A DNA stretch of 59,220 bases from Actinomycetes bacterium (GTDB taxonomy: Bacteria > Actinomycetota > Acidimicrobiia > Acidimicrobiales > Acidimicrobiaceae). Below the pieces are notes generated by a model, which was not told the DNA's origin, searched no databases, and saw nothing but the letters and a program-made list of their open reading frames with translations. The stretch covers positions 1-59,220 of the forward strand of contig JAKAQR010000014.1 of the NCBI GenBank assembly GCA_021819725.1, in the 5' to 3' direction. Positions 26,869 through 36,620 of this stretch are shown here, one piece after another. How positions within the stretch are numbered: the first letter of the stretch is position 1; the number at the start of each line of letters is the position of its first letter. A program made the translations under genes and the position numbers.

Positions 26869-28728
26869 TTACCTCGTCTCGAAGACGGGATCGCGAGGGG
26901 CCGGAATCCCCGTCTCAGCGAGTGACCTCGCCTTCAGATCGGCGATCGGAGCTCCGTAATCAAAGACGGGGAGCGCGCCACGATGATCGCGCATCTGTGC
27001 ACGCAGTGCTTCCGTGGCCGAGGCCAGTACCGTACCGTCATCATCGAGAACGACACCGTAGCGCTTCGCGCCCTCTCGCGTCACGAGTCCACGCTCAACC
27101 TCGAGCGCAACGAGCTCGGCCGAGCGATCCAACGGGTCGCCCCACCCGCCACCTCCCCAGGTGACGTAGTGCAACATGTCGCCTACTGCGACCTTGACAT
27201 GGTCACATTTGGACGCGAGCACCTCGGTGGCTCCGTTCGTGCGAACCACATACTTGGTACTTCTCGCTCCGGGCAAGCCACCGTTGACGCCCCAAGGGTA
27301 GGTCAACCAGCGATCGTCGTGGATGGAGATCGTACCGGGCTCCAAAAATCGGTAGGCGATATCGATCCCATTACCCCCTCGAAAGAATCCCGGTCCACCC
27401 GAGTCCGCTACCGTCTCGTACTTCTCAATCACGAGAGGGAAGTAGGCCTCGAGGAACTCGTTGGGAACATTGGTAAAAGATGGCCACAGCGAATGTCCAT
27501 CGGGTCCATCTCCAAATGGCCGACCCGGAATTCCTCCAAAGCCAATCTGATAGAGCTGGAACCATTCGCCCGAGGAGTCCGTGCCCGAGTACATGAGGTG
27601 TGGAGAAGAGGAGAAGCCTGCTGCACAGAGAAACTCCGGCTGGCGTTGGCCAAGCAGACCACCCAGGATGTCAAAAATCCTTCCAAGCGCATGCGTGCGA
27701 CAGGAGAGCGCCGCCGGATAGGCGGGTCGAAGCAGGGATCGCTCTGGAATATGGACCTCTACCAACGGATAGAAACCGTCATTCCAGAGGATCTGGGGGT
27801 CAAAGACCATGATCATGTAGATCCCAAAGAACATCTTGAACATATTGACGTTCAAGAAGAAGTTGATCGGCCCTACCGATTGTGGATCAGTCCCCTCAAA
27901 ATCGAGATGGACTTTGTTGCCCTCGCGCCACATCGTGCAGTGGATCCGATACGGGCCGTTACCAAGGCCGTCATCATCGATGTAGTCGGTAAAGGAGAGT
28001 CGTTCCTCCGAAACAGTCTGAAGGATCAGCTGTTCCATCGCACGATAGTTGCGCTCAAGCAATAACTCGAGCGTAGCGATGTAGACGTCGGTACCAAATC
28101 GACCGCAGAGCTCCACCACGCGACGCCCGGCAGTGCGGCAGGCAGCGACGATCGCGTTCAAGTCGCTTCGGTTCCACTGTTTCATCCGCACCTGGTTGAG
28201 AATGAGATCGAGAGCCTCTTGGTTCAGTGCCCCGCGTCGGTAGATCTTGGTGGGGGGGATGACCACCCCCTCCTCATAGATGCTCTCGGCATCGGTCGGT
28301 AGTGACCCAGGAACCTTACCACCCACATCGGTCATGTGTCCGAACATCGCCGACCAACCGACGATGCGGCCCTCCAGATAGATCGGCATCAGCACCAGCC
28401 AGTCATTGGCATGACTGATCGCACCATCACAGCTATACGGGTCCGAGGTCAAGAAGATATCGCCCTCCTCGACCGTTCCCTGGTAGTTGTCCAAGAAGCC
28501 GCCGATGAAGGAGCCAAACTGACCGACCACCATGCGACCCTTATGATCAGCGATGAGGGGAAACTCATCGTGTTGCTCTCGTATTCCCGGACTCATTGCC
28601 GTACGAAAGAGCACCGCATCCATCTCGTAGCGAGCATTTCGCAACGCATTTTCAATAATATCCACTGTCACGAGATCAACATCGACGTTCGCAAACTGGG
28701 TATTCGATGTCTCGATAATCTGAGCCAT
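26869..28728 (-). CDS. hyuB: Hydantoinase B / oxoprolinase-type subunit
   Basis: A 619-residue member of the HyuB family, the partner of HyuA in ATP-dependent N-methylhydantoinases, 5-oxoprolinases and acetone or acetophenone carboxylases. Typical features are RTAMSPGIREQHDEFPLIAD, the GQFGSFIGG and NDWLVLMPIY segments, TDVGGKVPGS, the DFEGTDPQSVGPIN region and GGPGFFRGGNGI. ATG 28728 follows AAGGAG by 5 bases, displacing a GTG two codons upstream. It lies 54 bases after hyuA in the operon. HyuB is thought to bring the second catalytic half, with HyuA phosphorylating the substrate. Which substrate this pair uses is not determined by sequence alone. Confidence 0.9.
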   Translation of the reverse strand: MAQIIETSNTQFANVDVDLVTVDIIENALRNARYEMDAVLFRTAMSPGIREQHDEFPLIADHKGRMVVGQFGSFIGGFLDNYQGTVEEGDIFLTSDPYSCDGAISHANDWLVLMPIYLEGRIVGWSAMFGHMTDVGGKVPGSLPTDAESIYEEGVVIPPTKIYRRGALNQEALDLILNQVRMKQWNRSDLNAIVAACRTAGRRVVELCGRFGTDVYIATLELLLERNYRAMEQLILQTVSEERLSFTDYIDDDGLGNGPYRIHCTMWREGNKVHLDFEGTDPQSVGPINFFLNVNMFKMFFGIYMIMVFDPQILWNDGFYPLVEVHIPERSLLRPAYPAALSCRTHALGRIFDILGGLLGQRQPEFLCAAGFSSSPHLMYSGTDSSGEWFQLYQIGFGGIPGRPFGDGPDGHSLWPSFTNVPNEFLEAYFPLVIEKYETVADSGGPGFFRGGNGIDIAYRFLEPGTISIHDDRWLTYPWGVNGGLPGARSTKYVVRTNGATEVLASKCDHVKVAVGDMLHYVTWGGGGWGDPLDRSAELVALEVERGLVTREGAKRYGVVLDDDGTVLASATEALRAQMRDHRGALPVFDYGAPIADLKARSLAETGIPAPRDPVFETR

Positions 28729-28782
28729 TACCACTCCTTTTTTTCAATGTACAGACGAATAGCTAGCGAGCAAGAACCCCCG

Positions 28783-30843
28783 TCACTGGGCATCGCTGAG
28801 GGGGTTAATGATGAGATTGCCATAGACGTCGACTCGAGCCTCGTGACCTGGCAACACCAGGGTAGTAGAGTCCATCTCGGAGACGATGGCAGGTCCTGCG
28901 ATTCGGTTATTGGCCCTGAGCTGGGCACGAGCGTAGATATTGGCAACAACCTCCTCGCCCTCGACGTAAATCTCTTTGGTGGCGATCACTGCGTCAGCGG
29001 CGTCTTCATCCCCGGTTTCGATCTGGAGGGCCGCGACCTTCGGGCGTGCACCCTGGGCGATGGCACGCAGATGTACCAGTTCACACTCCTGATCGAGGGC
29101 AAAGGTGAAGAGCCGTTCATGCTCGGCCTCAAAGAGGGCACGAATACTCTCTAACAGTTCATCGGTGAGCATGGTCGCATCGACATCAACCGTCACCTCA
29201 AAGCCTTGTCCGTGGTAACGGACATCGACCGAATAGCCGATCTCCTGCTCCGCCAGAGCGACCCCTTGCCCCGTGAGCTCAGCTGCTGCCTCTGCTCGTA
29301 GTGCCTCAAGCTCGGCAGCCACCTCTGCACTCGAGACCTCAGAGAACCTTCGGATATAGGTGTGCGAGGACTCCGATCGAAGGCGGGTTGTGGCATCACC
29401 AAAGGCGCAGAGTACCCCAGGCGAGGGCGGAACGATCACCGGCCACGATCCCATCAACCGTCCCAAGGCATTCGCGTGAAGCGGTCCAGCACCACCGAAG
29501 GCCACGAGGGCAAAGTCGCGTGGATCATACCCCTGTTGCACCGAGACCAGCCGGAGAGCTCCAAACATGTTCTCATTAACGATGTCGATCACACCGGCGG
29601 CCGCCCGCTCCACCCCAATGCCCAGTGCCTCGGCCAGCGGCTCGATGGAGCGTCTCGCAGCCTCGCCATCGAGTTGCATCTCTCCATCCAGGAGACCTGA
29701 GGGTAGATAACCAAGCACCATATTGGCATCGGTAACCGTGGGTTCGGTCCCACCTCGACCGTAGGCTGCCGGACCTGGGTCGGCCCCGGCAGACTGGGGA
29801 CCAACGCGCAACGCCTTGGTCAAGGCGGGCACGTGCGCAATCGATCCTCCACCAGCGCCGACCGTGCGCACGTCGATGGAGGAGGCACGGATCGTCAGAT
29901 CGCCAACGGATGTCTCCCGCCCCACCTTCGGGACTGCCTGTTGAACAAGGGCGACATCGGTACTCGTGCCGCCCATGTCAAAGGTCAACAGATCGTCATA
30001 GCCCGCCTGGCTGGCGATCCAGACCGCACCAGAGACACCGCCGGCCGGTCCACTCATGAGCATGTTCACCGGGGCAGCGGAGGCGACCTCCATCCCCATC
30101 AAACCCCCATCAGAACGAAGAATGTGTAGACGTGCACCTGGAGTTCGTCGCGCTAGCTCAGATGAGAGGTTACGCAAATACTGCGATGCCCGCGGTCGTA
30201 CGTAGGAGTTGGCCACGGTGGTGAGCGTCCGTTCATACTCCTTGATCTCTGGCAAGATGCGCGATGACAAGGAGATAGGGATATCACCCAAAATCTCTTC
30301 GGCTAGGCGTGCAACCGCAAGCTCGTGTTCGTCGTTGGTGAACGAGTTCATCAACGAGATCGTCAGTGCTTCAATCCCACGGGAGCCGAGACGTTCTAGT
30401 TCCTGTCGCAGTGCCACCTGATCGAGGGGGCGGATCACACGACCACGTGCATCGATTCTCCCCTTGACTTCGATAGTGTCCTCAAGCCGAGCCAATGGTT
30501 CAGGCTTTGGCCATACGATCCAACCAGCGAGTCCTCCCGGTACAAAGGACCGAGCCACCTGGAGGATCTGACGATACCCCTCGGTGACGACCAGGCCGAC
30601 CCTGGCGCCCTTCCCCTCAAGAACCGCGTTCGTCGCCACCGTCGTTCCGTGCATCACCTGACTCACCGCACTTGGATCGACCCCAGCGCGCTTAGTCAGC
30701 AACTCGATCCCACGGAGTACTGCAATCGAGGGATCCTCCGGCGTGGAGGGAACCTTCGCACGATGTGTCACCCCTGATACCTCATCAATCAGCAAGAGGT
30801 CAGTGAAGGTTCCTCCTACATCAACTCCCAATCGATAACTCAT
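28783..30843 (-). CDS. hyuA: Hydantoinase A / oxoprolinase-type ATPase subunit
   Basis: A 686-residue ASKHA-fold ATPase of the HyuA family. Markers are the N-terminal GVDVGGTFTDLLLID, the VMHGTTVATNAVLEGKGA segment, the DMGGTSTDVALV phosphate loop, VGAGGGSIA and FGGAGPLHA. GAGGAG precedes ATG 30843. Known relatives activate an amide or ketone by ATP-dependent phosphorylation together with HyuB. The adjacent amidohydrolase points to N-substituted hydantoin breakdown (as in creatinine-derived N-methylhydantoin), while the CoA-transferase upstream points to a further acid-to-CoA step. Full length, with all ATP-site motifs intact. Confidence 0.92.
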   Translation of the reverse strand: MSYRLGVDVGGTFTDLLLIDEVSGVTHRAKVPSTPEDPSIAVLRGIELLTKRAGVDPSAVSQVMHGTTVATNAVLEGKGARVGLVVTEGYRQILQVARSFVPGGLAGWIVWPKPEPLARLEDTIEVKGRIDARGRVIRPLDQVALRQELERLGSRGIEALTISLMNSFTNDEHELAVARLAEEILGDIPISLSSRILPEIKEYERTLTTVANSYVRPRASQYLRNLSSELARRTPGARLHILRSDGGLMGMEVASAAPVNMLMSGPAGGVSGAVWIASQAGYDDLLTFDMGGTSTDVALVQQAVPKVGRETSVGDLTIRASSIDVRTVGAGGGSIAHVPALTKALRVGPQSAGADPGPAAYGRGGTEPTVTDANMVLGYLPSGLLDGEMQLDGEAARRSIEPLAEALGIGVERAAAGVIDIVNENMFGALRLVSVQQGYDPRDFALVAFGGAGPLHANALGRLMGSWPVIVPPSPGVLCAFGDATTRLRSESSHTYIRRFSEVSSAEVAAELEALRAEAAAELTGQGVALAEQEIGYSVDVRYHGQGFEVTVDVDATMLTDELLESIRALFEAEHERLFTFALDQECELVHLRAIAQGARPKVAALQIETGDEDAADAVIATKEIYVEGEEVVANIYARAQLRANNRIAGPAIVSEMDSTTLVLPGHEARVDVYGNLIINPLSDAQ

Positions 30844-31008
30844 CAGTACAATCTCCTCATCTGTGCCTGTCGCAACGAACCCACCGACTCACTGCGACGC
30901 TCAACTCTTTGATTGATTCTCTTACTTGATAACATTTTTCCTAACGACGCCACGTGTGTCGCCTATCCATCGCGATCATCTTGTCCCATCAACCATCGTC
31001 GTACTCGC

Positions 31009-32232
31009 TCAGATCACCCCTCGCTGGCGAAGAGAGGTAATCTCCTCATCGGAGAGACCGAGTAGGCCAGCGAGAACCTCGGTGGTGTGCTCACCGAGTT
31101 CAGGGCCGACCCATCTCACTCTCCCTGGAGTTGCCGAGAGGCGAGGAGCGACATTATGCATCTGAAACTCCCCGAACGTCGGATGTGCCAGGCTGATGAT
31201 GTCCTGGCGCGCCTGGAAGTGAGGATCAGCGAGCATCTCCGGCGCCCGATAGATCTTGCCCTCTGGCACCCCATGGATCTCAAGTAGCTCCTCGAGTTCA
31301 GCGATATCGTGCTCGGCCGTCCACGCTGCGATGCGTTCATCGAGTGCGACCTGGTTTGCACCTCGTGCGCTGTGGGTCGCAAAGCGCGGATCATCCGCGA
31401 GTTCGGGTTGGCCCATGGCCAAGGCAAGTCTCCCAAAGACTGAGTCTTGATTGGCGGCGATGAGCAGGAGCATTCCATCTTTGGTCGGATAGATATTGGA
31501 GGGTGCGACGTTGGGCAAAATCGCTCCGGTGCGCTCACGAATGTAGTTGCCGAGCGTGTATTCGGGAATGAGCGACTCCATCATCGAGAGCACCGCTTCA
31601 TAGATCGCTGCATCCACGACTTGCCCTTTGCCGGTCACGTTACGGTTGTGGACGGCGACCAGCGCACCAAGAGCAGCAAAGATGGCAGCGAGCGAATCGC
31701 CAATCGAGATACCAGCTCGCGAAGGTGGTGCCTCAGGGTTACCGGTCACATATCTGATGCCACCCATCGCCTCGCCAATCGAGCCAAATCCCGCCCGAGC
31801 GGCGTAGGGTCCTGTCTGGCCATAGCCCGTCACGCGGACCAAGATCAGACCTGGGTTGATCTCAGCGAGCGTGGAGTAATCGAGTCCCCAACGTTCGAGC
31901 GTGCCAGGGCGAAAGTTTTCCAGCAAGATATCGGATTGTGCCACCAACGAGCGCACGAGTTCTTGGCCAGCTTCAGTTCTCAGATCGATCGTCACCGATC
32001 GCTTGCCACGCGCAACCACCGGCCACCAGAGTGACAACCCATGTGGCTTTTCACGACCCCATTGGCGCATCGGGTCGCCACGATTTGGATCCTCTACCTT
32101 GATGACATCGGCTCCAAAGTCAGCGAGCAGTTGACCACAAAATGGCCCGGCCAAGAGCTGCCCCATCTCGATGACTCGAAGATCTTGGAGCGGCAGTCGC
32201 TCCTCGGAATCGTCGCTACCGGGGGTATCCAT
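31009..32232 (-). CDS. CaiB/BaiF family III CoA-transferase
   Basis: A 407-residue class III CoA-transferase, which moves CoA between carboxylic acids. It shows the N-terminal LQDLRVIEMGQLLAGPFCGQLLADFGADVIKVE motif region with the catalytic Asp in the VEDPNRGD stretch, LLENFRPGTLERWG and GYGQTGPYA. GGGAG lies before ATG 32232. It follows the GntR gene by 12 bases and is 165 bases before hyuA, on the same strand, so it is part of the regulator-led operon. A CoA-transferase in a hydantoinase-like operon suggests that the released acid is activated to a CoA thioester, perhaps for the lyase encoded divergently at 33010. Confidence 0.9.
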   Translation of the reverse strand: MDTPGSDDSEERLPLQDLRVIEMGQLLAGPFCGQLLADFGADVIKVEDPNRGDPMRQWGREKPHGLSLWWPVVARGKRSVTIDLRTEAGQELVRSLVAQSDILLENFRPGTLERWGLDYSTLAEINPGLILVRVTGYGQTGPYAARAGFGSIGEAMGGIRYVTGNPEAPPSRAGISIGDSLAAIFAALGALVAVHNRNVTGKGQVVDAAIYEAVLSMMESLIPEYTLGNYIRERTGAILPNVAPSNIYPTKDGMLLLIAANQDSVFGRLALAMGQPELADDPRFATHSARGANQVALDERIAAWTAEHDIAELEELLEIHGVPEGKIYRAPEMLADPHFQARQDIISLAHPTFGEFQMHNVAPRLSATPGRVRWVGPELGEHTTEVLAGLLGLSDEEITSLRQRGVI

Positions 32233-32244
32233 TCAGGCTCCCTT

Positions 32245-32874
32245 CTAGCAATAGACCGAACGTGCGGCAAAAATATGGCACTTCATCACCGCCTCTGCCC
32301 AATCAGGGTCACGAACAGCCAGTGCTTCTAAGAGTTCTCGATGATGCGACATCGAACGGTTGAGTTCATGCGCACTGTAGCGTTGAAACGTTGCTCGGAC
32401 CCGAGCCAGCTCCATGATGGACTGTACTTGTTCAGAGAGTCGGTAGTTTCCGGATCCACCAACGATCAGGGCATGGAACTGATTGTTGAGGCTCGCGATC
32501 TGATCGTCAAAACCAATTGGACGCTCCGTTGCCAGTCGTTCCATCGCATCGGCGAGCTTTTGGGCGACGACCAGATCACTCTCTGAGAGCCGAAGCGCGG
32601 CTTGACGTGCCGCGTGCGGTTCGAGTACACCGCGGAGCGCAAAGACCTCATTGATGTCCTCCACTCTCCACCCAAGCACCCGCGCACCTCGATGTGGCAG
32701 GATCTCGATGTACCCCTCAACTTGCAGCCTTCGCAGTGCCTCTCGAACCGGTGTTCTCGATACTCCAAAGCGCTCCGCCAAGAACTCCTCGCGAAGGGAT
32801 TCCCCAGCGGCGAGCTCACCGGTCACCAGTGCGTGTCGCAGTTGATTGTATACATCTGTGCTGATTTCTCCCAA
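32245..32874 (-). CDS. GntR-family regulator, FCD subgroup
   Basis: A 209-residue regulator: N-terminal winged HTH (AERFGVSRTPVREALRRLQVEGYIE) and a C-terminal all-helical FCD domain with the conserved Asp/His metal-ligand pattern (FHALIVGGSGN, HHRELLEAL). FCD members respond to carboxylic acids such as 2-keto acids. The start is a TTG (32874). It heads the operon with the CoA-transferase and hydantoinase genes and is divergent from the lyase, so it probably controls both directions. A GTATAC palindrome (32849-32854) in the 5' coding region and GATACAAT at 32913-32920 are weak operator candidates. Confidence 0.9.
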   Translation of the reverse strand: MGEISTDVYNQLRHALVTGELAAGESLREEFLAERFGVSRTPVREALRRLQVEGYIEILPHRGARVLGWRVEDINEVFALRGVLEPHAARQAALRLSESDLVVAQKLADAMERLATERPIGFDDQIASLNNQFHALIVGGSGNYRLSEQVQSIMELARVRATFQRYSAHELNRSMSHHRELLEALAVRDPDWAEAVMKCHIFAARSVYC

Positions 32875-33009
32875 AGCATCCCCAATCCAACGCCATTTTG
32901 CAGCAATTCTGGATACAATATCACAGCCGACGCCGCCTTGTTTGGAATTGGTGAAAAAAGATTGAAGCGCCTAGAGTGAGAGGGGATAGCGATCGAGAGA
33001 GGAACGACG

Positions 33010-33921
33010 ATGGATCAGCCAAGTATCGAGATCGTTGAGGTGTCACCGCGGGATGGACTCCAAAACGAAGCCACACCCTTCTCAACCGACGAGAAGGTAG
33101 CGTTGATCGAGGGGTGTCTTGGTGCCGGTCTGCGAAGGATCGAGGTTGCCAGCTTTGTCAATCCCGCAAGAGTTCCCCAGATGGCCGACGCGGAGGCGGT
33201 CTTGGCACGGCTCAGCCCTGCGGCCTTTGACGGAGCCATTGGGCTCGTCCTCAATGAACGGGGCCTCGATCGTGCGCTCGCAACCCCACTACAGGAGATC
33301 AACTACGTGGTGGTGGTGACCGAGACCTTCTCGGAGAAGAATCAAGGTGCCTCGGTTGAGGAGAACCTAGCCATGGCGGCCAACGTGACCCGGCGAGCGA
33401 GAGAGGCGGGGCTTCGCACCTCCATCACCGTCTCCGCTGCCTTCGGCTGTCCCTACGAGGGCGAAGTAACCCCCCAACAGCTCTACGCCATCGTCGATCA
33501 GGTCGCCGATCTGGAGCCGTTTGAGATTGCCATCGCCGACACCATCGGTGTCGCGGTCCCAAGGGACGTACACGAACGGATGCAGGGCGTTCGAGAGATC
33601 GTCGGATCGCGTCCGATCCAACTCCGCTGCCACTTTCACAACACCCGCAACACTGGACTCGCCAACGCCATGGCCGCCGTCGAAGAGGGCGTCACTGTGC
33701 TCGACGCATCCCTCGGAGGCATCGGAGGATGTCCGTTTGCACCCAATGCGACCGGCAACATTCCCACCGAAGATCTCGCGTATATGTTGTCACGTTCGGG
33801 CTATCACCTCGGTGTCGACTTTGCTCGCCTCTTTGAGGTGGTTGATCTGCTGAGTCAGAAGTTACCGAACCCGGTTCCTGGTCTCCTGACGCGAGCCGGG
33901 ATGTTCCCGGCGCTGAGCTGA
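33010..33921 (+). CDS. HMG-CoA lyase-like (DRE-TIM) enzyme
   Basis: A 303-residue DRE-TIM lyase. The opening EVSPRDGLQNE carries the catalytic Arg-Asp, HFHNTRNTGLAN the metal-binding His pair, and GGIGGCPFAPNATGNIPTED the HMG-CoA lyase signature with the catalytic Cys loop. It cleaves 3-hydroxy-3-methylglutaryl-CoA to acetyl-CoA and acetoacetate, as in leucine breakdown; related enzymes act on citramalyl-like CoA esters. GAGAGGAACGACG precedes ATG 33010. No methylcrotonyl-CoA carboxylase genes lie in the window, and the divergent CoA-transferase operon gives an alternative supply of CoA esters, so the exact substrate is open. Confidence 0.88.
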   Translation: MDQPSIEIVEVSPRDGLQNEATPFSTDEKVALIEGCLGAGLRRIEVASFVNPARVPQMADAEAVLARLSPAAFDGAIGLVLNERGLDRALATPLQEINYVVVVTETFSEKNQGASVEENLAMAANVTRRAREAGLRTSITVSAAFGCPYEGEVTPQQLYAIVDQVADLEPFEIAIADTIGVAVPRDVHERMQGVREIVGSRPIQLRCHFHNTRNTGLANAMAAVEEGVTVLDASLGGIGGCPFAPNATGNIPTEDLAYMLSRSGYHLGVDFARLFEVVDLLSQKLPNPVPGLLTRAGMFPALS

Positions 33922-33948
33922 CATCAGCGAGCTGACATCACCGAGCTG
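33915..33948. repeat. 14-bp tandem repeat over the lyase stop codon
   Basis: GAGCTGACATCA(G/C)C occurs twice head to tail (33915-33928, 33929-33942) and a third partial copy GAGCTG follows. The first copy contains the TGA stop of the lyase gene, so each full copy supplies a stop in that phase. Period 14, like the repeats at 36906 and 40446. Confidence 0.8.
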
Positions 33949-34011
33949 GACCCAATGGGTTAACCCCCCACTGGATTGATCCACACAGCCTCGAGCAGTG
34001 CGCCCGTCCCT

Positions 34012-35016
34012 CTATCCGATCTCGTCGTGTTTCACGAGGTCCGAGGGGTCCGAATTCGCACCGCAAAAAATGATACCGATGCGATCGTGTCCACTCGTCT
34101 TGACTTTGTCTGCGAGCAACGCAGCCAACGCTGCGACCCCACCATACTCCCCGACCAACCGAAACTCGTCCCAAAGGAGCTGCCTGGCTGCCACCATCTC
34201 CTCCTCTTCGACGAGCACAGACTCTACCCCCATCGATGAGATCACCTCATAGGCGAGGTCCCCACAGCGTCGAGCGCCGAGCGAGTCAGCCGCCACCCCA
34301 GAGACCTCGACATCCACCGGCCCACCGGCAGCTAGCGCCTGTCGGATCGTTGGCGCTAGTGTCGGCTCAACCGCAATAACTCGCGTCTCGTGTGGCATCG
34401 CCAGTCGCACTCCAGCCACCAGACCACCGCCCCCAGCTGCGACGACAACGACATCTAGGGGACCGGCCTGGTCAAGAAATTCAAGACCCACGGTCCCCTG
34501 CCCAGCCACCACCTCGACCTGGTCATAGGCATGGACAAAGAGGGCGCCACTCTCACGCTGGCGAGCCAACGCCCAATCATAGGCATCGCCATAGCGTTGG
34601 CCACAGGCGACCACCGTCGCGCCCAAGGTTCGTAGACGCTCCAACTTGACCGGACTTGACGTCTTTGGCACGACGATCTCCGCAGGGATCCCGAGACGAT
34701 GTGCAGCATAGGCCAGTGCTAAGCCAGCGTTACCACCCGATGCTCCAATCACTCCCGCATCGCCGATCGTTCCAGCCTCTCTGGCCGCGAGCACGCGATT
34801 AAAGGCACCCCGTGCCTTAAAAGAACCAGTCACCTGCAGTGCCTCGAGCTTGAGCAGTGGATGGGCTGGGTGATCGTCCCACCTGATAATCGGGGTCTCA
34901 CGCACCCAGGGGCTGATACGGCGCCGAGCCACTACTACATCATCAGGTGTCATCATGGTTATCAGGTTACCGGCACCATCGGTCACCCGCCAGCCCCAAG
35001 GGCACCAATCACCCAC
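34012..35016 (-). CDS. PLP-dependent serine/threonine dehydratase-like enzyme
   Basis: A 334-residue fold-type II PLP enzyme. The PLP lysine is in VTGSFKARGAFN, the phosphate-binding glycine loop is VAAGGGGLVAG, and IGASGGNAGLALAYAA matches the dehydratase substrate loop. It lacks a C-terminal ACT domain, so it resembles catabolic threonine/serine dehydratases or racemase-type relatives. The start is unclear: GTG 35016 has GAGGGG five bases upstream, and ATG codons at 34956 and 34953 would give a protein beginning MTPDDVV that aligns better with the usual N-terminus. The gene follows the MFS gene on the same strand with a gap of about 9 bases, so the two are likely cotranscribed. Confidence 0.85.
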   Translation of the reverse strand: MGDWCPWGWRVTDGAGNLITMMTPDDVVVARRRISPWVRETPIIRWDDHPAHPLLKLEALQVTGSFKARGAFNRVLAAREAGTIGDAGVIGASGGNAGLALAYAAHRLGIPAEIVVPKTSSPVKLERLRTLGATVVACGQRYGDAYDWALARQRESGALFVHAYDQVEVVAGQGTVGLEFLDQAGPLDVVVVAAGGGGLVAGVRLAMPHETRVIAVEPTLAPTIRQALAAGGPVDVEVSGVAADSLGARRCGDLAYEVISSMGVESVLVEEEEMVAARQLLWDEFRLVGEYGGVAALAALLADKVKTSGHDRIGIIFCGANSDPSDLVKHDEIG

Positions 35017-35025
35017 TCACACCCC

Positions 35026-36336
35026 TCAGTTGTTAGCCTGACCATCCCGATCAGGTGCAAGTGGACGATCGATTGCAGGCGGCAGCAGTCGCCCTAGGTT
35101 GAGTCCAACGAACCCGGCAGCGGCTGAACCGATGACGACTAGCCCTATCCACGACAGTGGAAACGAACTCGCGAGCAACAAACCAGCGATCGGGGGTCCC
35201 GCAATCGTACCGAGAGACCATACCGTCGAACCAAGCGCGTTATATCGCGCTCGCAGATGTTCGGGAGCGAGATCATTGGGCAAGGCACCGGCCACTGGAC
35301 TCAACAGCGTCTCACCCAAGCCGAAAATCCCAAGAGAGAGTGCGAGCAAAACATCGACTTCGAGATGCACGAGACCATGGATATCGGCGAGACCAGCCAT
35401 GAGCCAGCCAAGCGACCAGAGCACACCTACCCCGAGGAGCATACGGCTCCGTCGCCACCGACGAGTGAGATGAGCCACTCCAAGCTGCGACACCACAATA
35501 ACACCCGTATTGACGGCAAAACCTATACCAACAATCCTTGGGCTCGCATGGACGATGACGGTTGCATAGGCTGCCCATCCACCATCGAGCATTGCGTAAC
35601 CGAAGAAAACGAACAGCGCTGATGCGACGAGCCAAGCGAGAAAGCGCCGATCACGTAGGACGACTCGATAGCCTTCTCCCGTCATCGCTCGCTTATCGCT
35701 CACCTCTGGGTGAGTCCGAAAACCCGGACGGTGGCGCAAACCAATCCCGACGATGACAGCAAAGGCGATCGTGGTCAGTCCGTCAACTACATAGATCACC
35801 TCGAAGCTCACCGGGCGATGGAGTGAAACGACCGAACCAGCGATCAGGGCTCCCAACCCTAGACCACCGTTCAGCACCCCGAACCGTAGCGCATAGGCGC
35901 GCGGTCGGTTCGGACTCGCCAGTTGGCTCGCTACCAACGCATTGAGCGTGGGCCAAATGACCGACTCCCCTACTCCAATCAGGGCAACAACCACCGCTGC
36001 AAAGACGGGAGTGCGGACGTCAGCAAGCGCAACCGTCGCCACCCCGGAGATGAGCAGCCCGCCAAAGAGCAAGCGCCCTACGCCTAACCGGTCAGCGAGG
36101 CTCCCACCGATGGCACCGGTCGCGAGTCCGGCGATCCCTGAGGCAGCCACCACCAGGCCTGCCAGCGGCAAACTCATATGCCGAATGCTGTGAAGATAGA
36201 CGACCAAAAACGGGAGTGTCAGACCACTTCCAATGGACGAGACAAGAGTTCCAACGAGAACCAATCGCCAACCGCGACGATCCTCAACGATTTCGCCGCT
36301 CCCCTCGGTCACAGCCGCACGGCCCTCACCAGACAC
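35026..36336 (-). CDS. MFS transporter
   Basis: A 436-residue major facilitator with about twelve helices beginning at LVLVGTLVSSIGSGLTLPFLVVYL. The loop between helices 2 and 3 has the MFS motif A variant GGSLADRLGVGRLL. GTG 36336 has GAAAGG just upstream. The sequence looks like a drug or metabolite efflux protein (MdtH/YfcJ-like pattern), but the substrate cannot be told. It lies upstream of the dehydratase gene in an apparent two-gene unit. Confidence 0.85.
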   Translation of the reverse strand: MSGEGRAAVTEGSGEIVEDRRGWRLVLVGTLVSSIGSGLTLPFLVVYLHSIRHMSLPLAGLVVAASGIAGLATGAIGGSLADRLGVGRLLFGGLLISGVATVALADVRTPVFAAVVVALIGVGESVIWPTLNALVASQLASPNRPRAYALRFGVLNGGLGLGALIAGSVVSLHRPVSFEVIYVVDGLTTIAFAVIVGIGLRHRPGFRTHPEVSDKRAMTGEGYRVVLRDRRFLAWLVASALFVFFGYAMLDGGWAAYATVIVHASPRIVGIGFAVNTGVIVVSQLGVAHLTRRWRRSRMLLGVGVLWSLGWLMAGLADIHGLVHLEVDVLLALSLGIFGLGETLLSPVAGALPNDLAPEHLRARYNALGSTVWSLGTIAGPPIAGLLLASSFPLSWIGLVVIGSAAAGFVGLNLGRLLPPAIDRPLAPDRDGQANN

Positions 36337-36620
36337 CCTTTCGCCATTCGAACACCCTTGCTTTCGTGTCTAGCGCATCTTGAACGCGAAGCAGCGACAA
36401 ACGTCCACCGTTCGTTCATTCTAATGAGTTCTTGGACATGCCTGGGAGAACGGGCCTGGATCGACCATACCGTCCTCCTCGTGCCCACCATCCGTCCCAT
36501 CGCAGCCCACAGCTACAATAGGAAAAGACAAGAAACTGAGTTGGCACCGTGGTACGGTGCATCCGAACATGTCCTAATCGTGTGAGCTCACTACCTTCAC
36601 CTACACAACAAGGAGACCCC

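Noticed and set aside
26983..28065. Long plus-strand open frame (360 codons) inside hyuB
   Set aside because: It is antisense to a clearly conserved hyuB gene, has no family motifs and no ribosome binding site; long antisense frames are common in GC-rich genes.
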